Shown here piece by piece: positions 28,253 through 36,976 of a stretch of DNA of 47,664 nucleotides. Every line of letters begins with the position of its first letter. Position 1 is the stretch's first letter. The position numbers were made by a program, and so were the translations under genes. Under the pieces are notes generated by a model that had not been told where the DNA came from, made no database searches, and saw only the letters and a list, made by a program, of their open reading frames with translations. Source of the stretch: an uncultured Coriobacteriaceae bacterium (GTDB lineage: Bacteria > Actinomycetota > Coriobacteriia > Coriobacteriales > UMGS124). The DNA is taken from NCBI GenBank assembly GCA_900539345.1, contig UQBS01000015.1, positions 1-47,664 of the forward strand, in the 5' to 3' direction.

Positions 28253-29761
28253 ATGGAAGAAGTTGTCGGTCTTGCCTGTGATGAGCAGTCAGACTTCCAG
28301 CGTCCCTCGGGCCGACTTTCCACCATGCTTGTTGTGGCGGTCTTGGCGCTCCTTCTTTTCACGCTCGGCGCCTACGCCGTTGTGTTTGCCGAGCACACCG
28401 ACAGGGCCAACGAGCAGGCTGCGCTTTCCGAATCGCGCCTCCTTGCTCAGCAAGTCGCCTCGTTTTGGCGCTACAGCGATTTCGACAGCGCACAGGACAG
28501 CGCCGCTTCGTTCGCTCCGGACGCGCAGGTCTGCGTGCACCTCCTCGACATGCGCCCCACCTCGACGACCTCGGCCGACCCTTTCGAGCTTGATGCCATC
28601 TCGTCGTTTAAATCCGGAAAGTCTGAATTCTTCGGCGTTGCCGCGTATCAGGGGAACGTCTGCTATCGCTATGTGATGGCCCTTCCCGACGTGGGTGGCG
28701 CGGTCAGCGTCGTCATACCTCTTTCCAATTACACGCAGGGCCATGCCGAGTCTGTCATGCTGTTCGGCGGGCTTTTTGTTGTGCTTGCCGTTGAGCTGGT
28801 CGCATGTATTGTCGTTGCATTGCACAAGCTGGTGAGCAGGCCTCTCGAACAGCTTTCGCGTGCTGCGGTCGAGGTGGGAGAGGGTGCATTGGGCGGCAAG
28901 CTCGGCACCGGTGTCGCGTTTGGCGAGGTGGCCCATCTCAAGGCCGACCTTGCGCTCATGGAGAAGCAGCTCAAGGTTTCCCACGACGAGCTGGAGTCCC
29001 GTGTGCGCGAGCGCACGATTGAGCTCGAGCAGGCAAACACCCGTCTCAAGGAGGAGGTCGAGTACAAGACGACCTTCTTGTCGACGATGAGCCATGAGCT
29101 CCGTACGCCCTTGGCCTCGATCAACGCCTATGCTGAGGTGTGCCTGCGCGAGGCACGGCTCACCGACGAGCGCGACGTGAAGCTTCTCGAGGGAATCAAG
29201 CGTAACGCCAAGTCGCTCCTGCTCACCATCAACAACACGCTCGACGCCGCAAGCATCGAGGCCAGGCGCTTCGTGCTCGACCCCGTCGAGTGCGACTTGT
29301 ATGATGTCGTGAACGCTGTCGACTCCGTGGCCGCGCCCCTGGCGCAGGAGAAGTCCATCGCATGGAGGCTCGACGTTCCCGATGACCTGCCCATGGTTGT
29401 CGTCGATCCCAATGTCGTGCACAAGGTGGTCATGAATCTCGTGGGCAATGCGATCAAGTTTTGCGGCCAAGAGGGTCACGTCGACCTTGTCTTGCGTGTG
29501 GACCCAGACCCGGGTACGTTGACCGTGCAGGTGAAAGACGATGGCATCGGCATTCCCGAGGAAGACCTGCGTGTCGTCTTCGAGCGTTTCCGCCAGGCTG
29601 ATTCCTCCATTTCGAGGAGGTATGGCGGAAGCGGCCTGGGGCTCACGCTCGTCAAGGAGCTCAGCGAGCTCATGGGCGGATCGGTGCACGTTGTCAGCAA
29701 GGTCGGTCAAGGCAGCACGTTTACCGTCGAGTTGCCCGTCAAAGTCATTGAGGAGGTCTGA
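28253..29761 (+). CDS. Sensor histidine kinase
   Basis: A 502-residue membrane sensor. Transmembrane helix 1 is at about residues 24-46 (MLVVAVLALLLFTLGAYAVV) and helix 2 at about 163-186 (MLFGGLFVVLAVELVACIVV). They enclose an extracytoplasmic domain of about 115 residues with two Cys (VCVHLLD, NVCYRYV) and no known signature. A HAMP linker and coiled coil lead to the HisKA domain (FLSTMSHELRTPLASI, His-281) and the ATPase domain with N box (NLVGNAIKFC), G1 (DDGIGIPEEDL), F box (FERFRQADSS) and G2 (YGGSGLGLTLVKEL). The start at 28253 has GAGGAG 6 nt upstream; an upstream in-frame ATG at 28232 is less likely. The response regulator gene begins 1 nt after the stop. The signal is unknown. Confidence 0.94.
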   Translation: MEEVVGLACDEQSDFQRPSGRLSTMLVVAVLALLLFTLGAYAVVFAEHTDRANEQAALSESRLLAQQVASFWRYSDFDSAQDSAASFAPDAQVCVHLLDMRPTSTTSADPFELDAISSFKSGKSEFFGVAAYQGNVCYRYVMALPDVGGAVSVVIPLSNYTQGHAESVMLFGGLFVVLAVELVACIVVALHKLVSRPLEQLSRAAVEVGEGALGGKLGTGVAFGEVAHLKADLALMEKQLKVSHDELESRVRERTIELEQANTRLKEEVEYKTTFLSTMSHELRTPLASINAYAEVCLREARLTDERDVKLLEGIKRNAKSLLLTINNTLDAASIEARRFVLDPVECDLYDVVNAVDSVAAPLAQEKSIAWRLDVPDDLPMVVVDPNVVHKVVMNLVGNAIKFCGQEGHVDLVLRVDPDPGTLTVQVKDDGIGIPEEDLRVVFERFRQADSSISRRYGGSGLGLTLVKELSELMGGSVHVVSKVGQGSTFTVELPVKVIEEV

Positions 29762-29762
29762 C

Positions 29763-30458
29763 ATGAAGGTCATGCTTGTTGACGACGAGCCCAGCTTCCA
29801 TGTGCTCGTACAGTCGGTGTGCGAGTCGGCGGGCCACGAGTTTCGCGGAGTGGGAGACTCCCGCCAGGCGATTGAAGTCTTCAAGGCCTATGCGCCCGAC
29901 GTCGTGCTGCTCGACATCATGATGCCCTATCTCGACGGCTACCAGGTCTGTGAGGGCATCCGCGCGTTCGATTCCGAGGTCGCCGTCGTGTTCCTTTCGG
30001 CCAAGGGCGCCGTTCCAGACAAGCGCGAGGCGTTCTCGAGGGGTGCGGACGACTATCTCGTCAAGCCGTTCGACGGCGAGGAGCTCCTCATGCGCCTCGA
30101 GGCGCTGCAACGTCGCTCGCAGCGGGCGAAGGCGCAGGCTGCCCCGGCTCCCAGCGAGACGCTCAAGGTGGGGGAGTTTGAGTTCGACTCCGTGCGCCAG
30201 ACGCTTGCACTCAACGGCACCTCGGTTCAGCTGACGCCTAAGGAGTTCCAGATTCTCTACACCCTGGCGCTCAAGCCCGAGACGGTCATGAGCAAGGAAG
30301 AGCTCATCGAGGCCGTCTGGGGCAAGGAATACCTCGACGACGCCATCTCCATTGCCGTGTATGTGCGCAAGATACGCGAGAAGATCGAGCAGAACCCCGC
30401 AAAGCCGCGCTATTTGAAGACGGCATGGGGTATGGGATACTCTTTCTCCATCAAATAA
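29763..30458 (+). CDS. OmpR-family response regulator
   Basis: A 231-residue partner of the adjacent histidine kinase. The receiver domain (about residues 1-118) has the acidic pair in VDDEPS, the phosphate acceptor Asp-51 (VVLLDIMMPYLDGY), and the conserved Lys in DDYLVKPFDGEE. After an Ala/Pro linker comes a winged-helix DNA-binding domain (about residues 135-231) with LTPKEFQILYTLAL and YVRKIREKIE. The start at ATG 29763 has AGGAGG 6 nt upstream within the kinase gene. Targets cannot be inferred; there is no obvious regulated transporter next door. Confidence 0.94.
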   Translation: MKVMLVDDEPSFHVLVQSVCESAGHEFRGVGDSRQAIEVFKAYAPDVVLLDIMMPYLDGYQVCEGIRAFDSEVAVVFLSAKGAVPDKREAFSRGADDYLVKPFDGEELLMRLEALQRRSQRAKAQAAPAPSETLKVGEFEFDSVRQTLALNGTSVQLTPKEFQILYTLALKPETVMSKEELIEAVWGKEYLDDAISIAVYVRKIREKIEQNPAKPRYLKTAWGMGYSFSIK

Positions 30459-30488
30459 ATGGCAATCTATCGAGTTCTAAAGTGTTGA

Positions 30489-30516
30489 TTGTTCTGTGCG
30501 GTTCTTCTGGTAGACT
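30489..30516 (+). promoter_or_regulatory. Promoter for tRNA-Leu (and possibly tig)
   Basis: TTGTTC (30489-30494), 16 nt, then an extended -10 TGGTAGACT (hexamer 30511-30516). It lies 20 nt before tRNA-Leu. Confidence 0.55.
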
Positions 30517-30535
30517 ATGATGGTTTTTCGTCTAA

Positions 30536-30621
<86 letters not shown>

Positions 30622-30667
30622 TTCGTCAGTGCAGTTGTGCACCCGGATCCGATCAGTTGGAGGAACG

Positions 30668-32188
30668 TTGCAAACTTCGGCAGAGCGTCTTGAGAACAAT
30701 GTGGTCGAGGTCAGCGTCACCGTTGACGCCAAGGCTGTGGACAAGGCCATTGCCGACACGTACAAGGAGCTGGCCAAGAAGTATCGCTTCCCGGGCTTCC
30801 GTCCCGGCAAGGCCCCTCGTCCCGTGATCGACAACAACATCGGCAAGGACGCCGTCCTGGGCCAGGCTACCGAGGCCCTCGTGAACGAGGCCGCCCCGAA
30901 GGTGCTTGAGGCTGAGGACATCGTTGCCATCGGCGATCCCAACTTCGCCGACGTCCAGCCCGTTGTCGCCGGCGAGGACTACTCCTTCAAGGTGCGCTAC
31001 ACCGTGCGCCCCGAGCTCACCCTGAGCTCCTACGAGCCCGTCGAGATCACGCTTCCCTCCGAGGAGGCCACTGAGGCCGAGATCACGGCCCAGATCGACA
31101 CCTTCCGCGGCTACCTGGGCAAGTACGAGGACATCGAGGGTCGCGCCGTCGAGGCCGATGACTTCGTGTACATCAAGGTCAAGGGTGGCGAGAACCTCGA
31201 GAAGATCAACTTCGAGAACCGCCTGTACCACCTCGGCCAGGGCCAGATGCCCGAGGGCTTCGACAAGGGCCTCATCGGCATGAACCCCACCGAGACCAAG
31301 ACCGTCGAGTTCGAGCTTCCCCAGGCTCCCGTCGCTGAGGGCGAGGAGGCCCCCGAGGCCCAGATCGCCAAGGCCGAGGTCACCGTCAACCGCCTCGTGC
31401 ACCACGTGCTTCCCGAGCTGACCGACGAGTTCGCAAAGAACAACTTCGGCTTCGACGACGTCGAGGCCATGCGCGCCGCCATCGCCAAGGAGATCGGCCA
31501 GCAGAAGAAGCAGGCCCTTCCCCAGCTCAAGGAGAACCGCGTCACCGGCAAGCTCGCTGAGCGCCTTGAGGGCGACCCCACGCCTGCCTACATGCAGACC
31601 ATCTTCCAGGAGCTCGGCCAGAACTTCCTGATGCAGCTCGGCAACCAGGGCACCAACCTGGACAACTGGCTTGCTGCCAACGGCATCTCCCAGGCCCAGT
31701 TCATGGCTGACCTGCAGCACCAGGCCTCCGACATCGCCCGCGAGTCCCTCGCTCTCGACGCCCTCGTGCGTGAGCAGGGCCTCGAGGCCACCGATGCCGA
31801 CGTCGAGGAAGAGTTCAAGAAGGCCGGCGTGCCCGACTGGGAGGCTGCCAAGGCTGAGTTCGAGGCCGACGGCCGCCTGCCTGCCATCCGCGTCTCCATC
31901 CGTCGCAACAAGGCCATCGACTGGCTGCTGAACTCCGCCGTCGTGACCATCTCCGACGAGCCCGAGCAGCCCGCTGAGGCCGAGGAGAAGCCGGCCGAGG
32001 AAGCTCCCAAGAAGAAGACCACGCGCAAGCGCACCACCAAGAAGGCTGCCGAGGAGACTCCCGCCGCCGAGGGTGAGGCTGTGGCTGAGGAGGCCGCTGA
32101 GGAGGCCCCCAAGAAGAAGACCACGCGCAAGCGTACCACCAAGAAGGCCGCCGAGGAGGCTCCCGCCGCCGAGGAGAAGGCCGAGTAG
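30668..32188 (+). CDS. tig: Trigger factor, with an extended Lys/Arg/Glu-rich tail
   Basis: Ribosome-bound chaperone and prolyl isomerase for nascent chains. Domains: the ribosome-binding domain (LENNVVEVSV; GFRPGKAPRPVI with the ribosome-docking signature), an FKBP-type isomerase domain (DDFVYIKVKGGENLEKI to about residue 245), and the helical chaperone C-domain. At 506 residues it is longer than the usual 430-470 because of a tail with two copies of APKKKTTRKRTTKKAAEE. The start is TTG at 30668, with GGAGGA only 3-4 nt upstream; other in-frame starts lack a site and the conserved N-terminus begins here. Followed by clpP and clpX, the classic tig-clpP-clpX order. Confidence 0.94.
   Translation: MQTSAERLENNVVEVSVTVDAKAVDKAIADTYKELAKKYRFPGFRPGKAPRPVIDNNIGKDAVLGQATEALVNEAAPKVLEAEDIVAIGDPNFADVQPVVAGEDYSFKVRYTVRPELTLSSYEPVEITLPSEEATEAEITAQIDTFRGYLGKYEDIEGRAVEADDFVYIKVKGGENLEKINFENRLYHLGQGQMPEGFDKGLIGMNPTETKTVEFELPQAPVAEGEEAPEAQIAKAEVTVNRLVHHVLPELTDEFAKNNFGFDDVEAMRAAIAKEIGQQKKQALPQLKENRVTGKLAERLEGDPTPAYMQTIFQELGQNFLMQLGNQGTNLDNWLAANGISQAQFMADLQHQASDIARESLALDALVREQGLEATDADVEEEFKKAGVPDWEAAKAEFEADGRLPAIRVSIRRNKAIDWLLNSAVVTISDEPEQPAEAEEKPAEEAPKKKTTRKRTTKKAAEETPAAEGEAVAEEAAEEAPKKKTTRKRTTKKAAEEAPAAEEKAE
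32006..32159 (+). repeat. Direct coding repeat in the trigger factor tail
   Basis: A block starting CCCAAGAAGAAGACCACGCG at 32006 is repeated with a few third-position changes from 32108, an offset of 102 bp (34 codons). Each copy encodes PKKKTTRKRTTKKAAEE. The near identity at DNA level suggests recent duplication. Confidence 0.85.
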
Positions 32189-32215
32189 GTCTTACGCCCC
32201 ATCTGGTTTCACTCT

Positions 32216-32243
32216 AGGGAGGGGGCCTTCGGGCCTTCTCCCT
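32216..32243 (+). terminator. UUCG-capped hairpin between tig and clpP
   Basis: A 12-bp stem (two G-U pairs) closed by C(UUCG)G, 32216-32227 with 32232-32243. It is followed by TACATG, not a T run, so it may be a weak terminator or a processing and stability element that sets the tig:clpP ratio. Confidence 0.55.
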
Positions 32244-32283
32244 TACATGTATCTTAGGCTTCGATTATTTGGAGGTCCGCAGC

Positions 32284-32919
32284 ATGGCATTTTTGCAGAC
32301 TCCCAGCTCGTCGCTGGTTCCGTACGTCGTCGAGCAGTCGCCGCGCGGTGAGCGCAGCTATGACATCTTCTCGCGCCTGCTCAACGACCGCATCGTCTTT
32401 CTGGGCGAGGAGGTCACCGACGTCAGCGCAAATCTCGTGATTGCCCAGCTGCTCCACCTCGAGAGCCAGGATTCCGAGAAGGACATCTCCCTGTACATCA
32501 ACTCCCCGGGTGGCTCGGTTACGGCCGGCTTGGCGATTCTCGACACGATGAACTACATCAAGTGCGACGTTTCGACCATCTGCCTGGGCGAGTGCGCCTC
32601 CATGGGCGCGGTGCTGCTCTCTGCCGGCGCCAAGGGCAAGCGTTACTGCCTGCCCAACTCCATGGTCCTCATTCACCAGCCTTCCGGCGGTGCCCAGGGC
32701 CAGCAGACCGAGATTCAGATTGTCGCCGACTTCATGCGCAAGACCCGCGACCGTCTGAACAACATTCTCGCCAGCAACACCGGCCAGCCCCTCGAGGTCA
32801 TCGAGCGCGACACCGAGCGCGACAACTACATGACCGCCGAAGAGGCCATGGCGTACGGTCTGGTCGACAAGGTCATCGTCGACCGCACCACTCTGTCCGA
32901 TTCCAACAGCGAGGCATAA
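32284..32919 (+). CDS. clpP: ATP-dependent Clp protease proteolytic subunit
   Basis: Serine protease that forms the tetradecameric barrel working with ClpX. The 211-residue protein has the catalytic triad: Ser-106 in GECASMGAVLL, His-131 in MVLIHQPSGG, and Asp-180 in DTERDNYM. The oxyanion-region motif YINSPGGSVTAGL is present. The start is ATG at 32284 with GGAGG 8 nt upstream; a TTG at 32269 is ignored. The usual GQAASMGA appears as GECASMGA, a mild variant. The clpX gene follows after 6 nt. Confidence 0.96.
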   Translation: MAFLQTPSSSLVPYVVEQSPRGERSYDIFSRLLNDRIVFLGEEVTDVSANLVIAQLLHLESQDSEKDISLYINSPGGSVTAGLAILDTMNYIKCDVSTICLGECASMGAVLLSAGAKGKRYCLPNSMVLIHQPSGGAQGQQTEIQIVADFMRKTRDRLNNILASNTGQPLEVIERDTERDNYMTAEEAMAYGLVDKVIVDRTTLSDSNSEA

Positions 32920-32925
32920 GGCCGC

Positions 32926-34197
32926 ATGGACATGGAATTCATGAACCCGACGGTGCACTGCTCGTTCTGTGGTCGTTCGCGCGACGAGGTGGACAAGCTC
33001 GTATCCGGCCCCAGCGGCGTCTACATCTGCGACGAGTGCATCGAGGCCTGCAACGAGATGCTCAAAGAGCATGAGATGGGCGAGCAGGACGACAGCATCG
33101 ACCTGACCAACCTGCCTACCCCTCATGAGATCTTCGACGAGCTCTCGCAGTATGTCATCGGTCAGGATGATGCCAAGCGCGCCATGAGCGTGGCCGTCTA
33201 CAACCACTACCGCCGCATCGCCACGGGCCAGGATCCCGATGACGGCGAGGTCGAGCTCGCGAAGAGCAACATCCTCGTGCTCGGCCCCACCGGTACGGGC
33301 AAGACGCTCCTCGCTCAGACCCTCGCGCGCTTCCTGCGCGTTCCGTTCGCCATCGCCGATGCCACGAGCCTCACCGAGGCCGGCTATGTGGGCGAGGATG
33401 TGGAGAACATCCTTCTCAAGCTCATCACCGCGGCTGAGGGCAACGTCGAGAAGGCCCAGCTCGGCATCATCTACATCGATGAGATCGACAAGATTGCCAA
33501 GAAGGCCGAGAACCTTTCCATCACCCGCGACGTTTCGGGCGAGGGCGTGCAGCAGGCCCTGCTCAAGATCCTCGAGGGCACGGTTGCCAGCGTTCCGCCC
33601 CAGGGCGGCCGCAAGCACCCCCAGCAGCAGCTCATCCCCATCGACACCACCAACATCCTCTTCATCCTCGGTGGTGCGTTCGTGGGCCTCGACCAGATCG
33701 TCGCCGAGCGCATCGGCAAGCGCGGCGTCGGCTTCAACTCCGACCTGTCCGACAAGGCGAGCCAGAACTACGACGAGCTGCTCAGCAAGGTGCTTCCCGA
33801 GGACCTGCACAAGTTCGGCATGATCCCCGAGTTCGTGGGCCGCGTCCCGGTCATCACCCAGACGCGCGGCCTGTCGGAGGAGGACCTCATTCCGATTCTG
33901 ACGCAGCCCAAGAACGCCCTGGTCAAGCAGTACCAGCGCATGTTTGAGATGGAAGGCTGCAAGCTCACCTTCACCGCCGAGTCGCTCCATGCCATCGCCC
34001 ACAAGGCGGTCGAGCAGAACACCGGCGCACGCGGTCTGCGCGCCATCTGCGAGAACGTGCTGCAGCAGACCATGTACGACTTGCCCAGCGAGCCCGACGT
34101 CACCGAGGTTGTCGTGACGAAGGGCAGCGTCGAAGGCATCGAGTCCCCCAAGCTTCTGCGCGGGGCTGACCCTGCCGACCCGGCACACCTGGCGTAA
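32926..34197 (+). CDS. clpX: ATP-dependent Clp protease ATP-binding subunit ClpX
   Basis: AAA+ unfoldase that feeds proteins to ClpP. The 423-residue protein has an N-terminal zinc-binding domain (CSFCGRSRDEVDKL and CDECIEAC), Walker A GPTGTGKTLLAQ, Walker B IIYIDEIDKIAKK, the pore loop GYVGEDVE, and the sensor region GARGLRA. The IGF-type ClpP-docking loop corresponds to KRGVGFNS, with Val-Gly-Phe in place of Ile-Gly-Phe. Cotranscribed with clpP; a strong terminator follows at 34215. Confidence 0.97.
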   Translation: MDMEFMNPTVHCSFCGRSRDEVDKLVSGPSGVYICDECIEACNEMLKEHEMGEQDDSIDLTNLPTPHEIFDELSQYVIGQDDAKRAMSVAVYNHYRRIATGQDPDDGEVELAKSNILVLGPTGTGKTLLAQTLARFLRVPFAIADATSLTEAGYVGEDVENILLKLITAAEGNVEKAQLGIIYIDEIDKIAKKAENLSITRDVSGEGVQQALLKILEGTVASVPPQGGRKHPQQQLIPIDTTNILFILGGAFVGLDQIVAERIGKRGVGFNSDLSDKASQNYDELLSKVLPEDLHKFGMIPEFVGRVPVITQTRGLSEEDLIPILTQPKNALVKQYQRMFEMEGCKLTFTAESLHAIAHKAVEQNTGARGLRAICENVLQQTMYDLPSEPDVTEVVVTKGSVEGIESPKLLRGADPADPAHLA

Positions 34198-34214
34198 GCG
34201 ACAGTCGCACGTCC

Positions 34215-34248
34215 ATGCCCGGGAGGCGCCCTGCCCCCGGGCATTTTT
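34215..34248 (+). terminator. Rho-independent terminator after clpX
   Basis: ATGCCCGGG (34215-34223) pairs with CCCGGGCAT (34236-34244) over a 12-nt loop and runs into TTTTT. valS starts 47 nt later. Confidence 0.87.
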
Positions 34249-34294
34249 GATATCAACGCCTTTGCAAACCGCAACCTAGCGTTAAGGAGCCATC

Positions 34295-36976
34295 GTGGAA
34301 GAGATGCCCAAGAACTACGACCCGCAAGAGGTGGAACCCCAGCTTATCGACATGTGGATGGAGGCCGGCGCCTATCGTCGCTCCAAGGGCGTGGGCGACT
34401 GCACCGTCACCATTCCCCCTCCCAACGTCACGGGCATGCTCCACATGGGCCACGCCCTCGACGACACCATCCAGGACACCATCGTTCGCTATAACCGCAT
34501 GAAGGGCTACTCCACCCGCTGGATCCTCGGTACCGACCATGCCGGCATCGCGACCCAGACCAAGGTGGACAAGAAGCTCAAGTCCGAGGGCATCTCGCGC
34601 CTCGAGATCGGCCGCGAGAAGTTCATCGACGCCTGCTGGGACTGGACGCATGAGTACGGTGGCATCATCGTCGACCAGATCAAGCGCATGGGCTGCTCGG
34701 TCGACTTTGAGGGCGAGCGCTTCACCATGGACCCCGGCTACGCCAAGGCGGTGCGCAAGGTCTTCTGCGACTGGTACCACGACGGCCTCATCTACCGTGG
34801 CAAGCGTATCGTGAACTGGTGCCCCAACTGCACCACGGCCATCTCCGACGACGAGGCCGAGTACCGCAGCGAGCCCTCGCACCTCTGGCACCTGCGTTAC
34901 CCGCTCACCGAGCCCGTCGACGGCGTCGAGTACATCGTCGTGGCCACCACGCGCCCCGAGACGATGCTGGGCGACACCGGCGTTGCCGTGAGCCCCTCCG
35001 ATCCCGACAAGGCAAAGTTCGTGGGCAAGACGGTCATGCTGCCCATCGTCAACCGCGAGATCCCGATTTTCTCCGACTACCACGTCGACGCTGACTTCGG
35101 CTCCGGCTTCGTCAAGGTGACCCCCGCCCACGACCCCAACGACTACGCCATGGGCACCGCCCACGACCTGCCCAAGATCAACATCTTCGACGAGCATGCC
35201 GTCGTTGTCGAGGGCTATGGCGAGTTCACCGGCATGACCCGCGACGAGGCCCGCGAGGCCGTTGTGGCATGGTTTGAGGAGCACGGCCTGCTCGACCACA
35301 TCGAGGACATCGAGCACTCCGTCATGCATTGCTATCGTTGCGACTCCACGCTCGAGCCTTGGCTTTCCGAGCAGTGGTTCGTCGCCGTCGACAAGCTCAA
35401 GGGACCGGCGACCGACGTGGTGAAGTCCGGCGAGGTGAGCTTCCACCCGCAGCGCTGGGAGCAGACCTACCTCACCTGGATGGAGAACCTCAAGGACTGG
35501 TGCATCTCGCGCCAGCTGTGGTGGGGCCACCGCATCCCCGTCTTCTACTGCGAGGACTGTGGCTGGGAAGACGCCCTCATGGACGACGTGGACGTGTGCC
35601 CCAAGTGCGGCGGCCGTCACGTGCACCAGGACGAGAACGTGCTCGACACCTGGTTCTCCAGCCAGCTGTGGACCTTTGCGACGCAGGGTTGGCCCGACGA
35701 CACGACCGAGCTCGCCGAGCACCATCCCACGCGTGCCCTCGTTACCGCCCGCGACATCATCGCCCTGTGGGTCGCCCGCATGGTCATGAGCTCGCTGTAC
35801 TTCACGCATGAGATTCCCTTCCATGACGTCGTCATCTATCCCACGATTCTGGCCAAGGACGGCAGCCGCATGTCCAAGTCCAAGGGCAACGGTGTCGACC
35901 CCATGGACCTCATGCGTATGTACGGCGCCGATGCCATGCGCTTTGGCCTGCTCGGCCTGGTCACCACGAACCAGGACGTGCGTTTCGACGCCGACATTGA
36001 CAAGAAGACGAAGGAGTTCCTGGGGTCGCCCCGCACCGAGGCCGCCAAGGCATTCGTCACGAAGATCTACAACGCGAGCCGTTTTGTGCTCTCCAACATC
36101 GAGGAGGGCTTCGAGCGCCTCGATCCCAAGGTGCAGTCCAACGCCGACGCCTGGATCTTCTCGCGCCTGGGCAAGCTTGTGCGCGACGTGCCCGTCCTGC
36201 TTGACGAGTACCTCTTCGCTGACTACGCCCGCGCCCTGTACTCGTTCTTCTGGAACGAGCTGTGCGACTGGTACATCGAGTGCTGCAAGGCCCCGATGCG
36301 TGCCGAGGGGCCGCAGCGCGCACAGGTTCTGAGCAACCTGCTCTTTGTCCTCGACGCCTCGCTGCGCCTGCTTCACCCTGTCATGCCGTTCGTCACGGAG
36401 TTCATCTGGCGTCAGCTTCCCCATCGCGCCGACGAGACTTCCGAGATGCTCATGCTCGCCGCTTGGCCCAAGCCTGAGGACTACGAGGGTTGGATCGACG
36501 AAGAGGTCGAGCGTTCCTTCGAGCTGCTCCGCGCCGTCGTGGGCGCCGCCCGTTCCACCAGGGCCCGCTATGCCATCTCGCCCAAGCAGGAGCTCAACGT
36601 CTGCGTGCGTGCCGCCGAGCAGGACTGCGCTCGACTCCAGGCCCAGCTGGCCACGGTCTGCGAGATGGGCCGTCTCTCCAACCTCACCGTGGGTGTCGAC
36701 GTCGCCAAGCCCGCAGGCTCGGTCATGAGCGTCGAGTCCGGTCTCGAGATGTTCATCGAGCTTGCCGGCCTCGTCGACCTGGGTGCCGAGGCAGCGCGCC
36801 TCACCAAGCAGGTCGAGGCTCAGAAGAAGGAGCTGGCAGGTGTCGAGAAGACGCTTTCCAACCCCGGCTTTGTCGCCAAGGCCGCCCCTGAGGTTATTGC
36901 CGCCAAGCAGGAGCGCAAGGCTGCTCTTGCCGAATCCATCGCCGTTCTGGAGGCACAGATCAGTGAGCTGGGCTAG
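34295..36976 (+). CDS. valS: Valine-tRNA ligase
   Basis: Class I synthetase that charges tRNA-Val. The 893-residue protein has the HIGH motif as HMGH in PPPNVTGMLHMGHALDD and the KMSKS motif as RMSKSKGNGVDP. It includes the CP1 editing domain (TTRPETMLGDTGVAV), a cysteine-rich metal site (CEDCGW, CPKCGG), and a C-terminal coiled coil (residues about 815-893, KQVEAQKKELAGVEKTL). The start is GTG at 34295 with AAGGAG 5 nt upstream. The 3' end overlaps folC by 14 nt, so folC may be translationally coupled. No T-box precedes it, unlike pheS. Confidence 0.97.
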   Translation: MEEMPKNYDPQEVEPQLIDMWMEAGAYRRSKGVGDCTVTIPPPNVTGMLHMGHALDDTIQDTIVRYNRMKGYSTRWILGTDHAGIATQTKVDKKLKSEGISRLEIGREKFIDACWDWTHEYGGIIVDQIKRMGCSVDFEGERFTMDPGYAKAVRKVFCDWYHDGLIYRGKRIVNWCPNCTTAISDDEAEYRSEPSHLWHLRYPLTEPVDGVEYIVVATTRPETMLGDTGVAVSPSDPDKAKFVGKTVMLPIVNREIPIFSDYHVDADFGSGFVKVTPAHDPNDYAMGTAHDLPKINIFDEHAVVVEGYGEFTGMTRDEAREAVVAWFEEHGLLDHIEDIEHSVMHCYRCDSTLEPWLSEQWFVAVDKLKGPATDVVKSGEVSFHPQRWEQTYLTWMENLKDWCISRQLWWGHRIPVFYCEDCGWEDALMDDVDVCPKCGGRHVHQDENVLDTWFSSQLWTFATQGWPDDTTELAEHHPTRALVTARDIIALWVARMVMSSLYFTHEIPFHDVVIYPTILAKDGSRMSKSKGNGVDPMDLMRMYGADAMRFGLLGLVTTNQDVRFDADIDKKTKEFLGSPRTEAAKAFVTKIYNASRFVLSNIEEGFERLDPKVQSNADAWIFSRLGKLVRDVPVLLDEYLFADYARALYSFFWNELCDWYIECCKAPMRAEGPQRAQVLSNLLFVLDASLRLLHPVMPFVTEFIWRQLPHRADETSEMLMLAAWPKPEDYEGWIDEEVERSFELLRAVVGAARSTRARYAISPKQELNVCVRAAEQDCARLQAQLATVCEMGRLSNLTVGVDVAKPAGSVMSVESGLEMFIELAGLVDLGAEAARLTKQVEAQKKELAGVEKTLSNPGFVAKAAPEVIAAKQERKAALAESIAVLEAQISELG

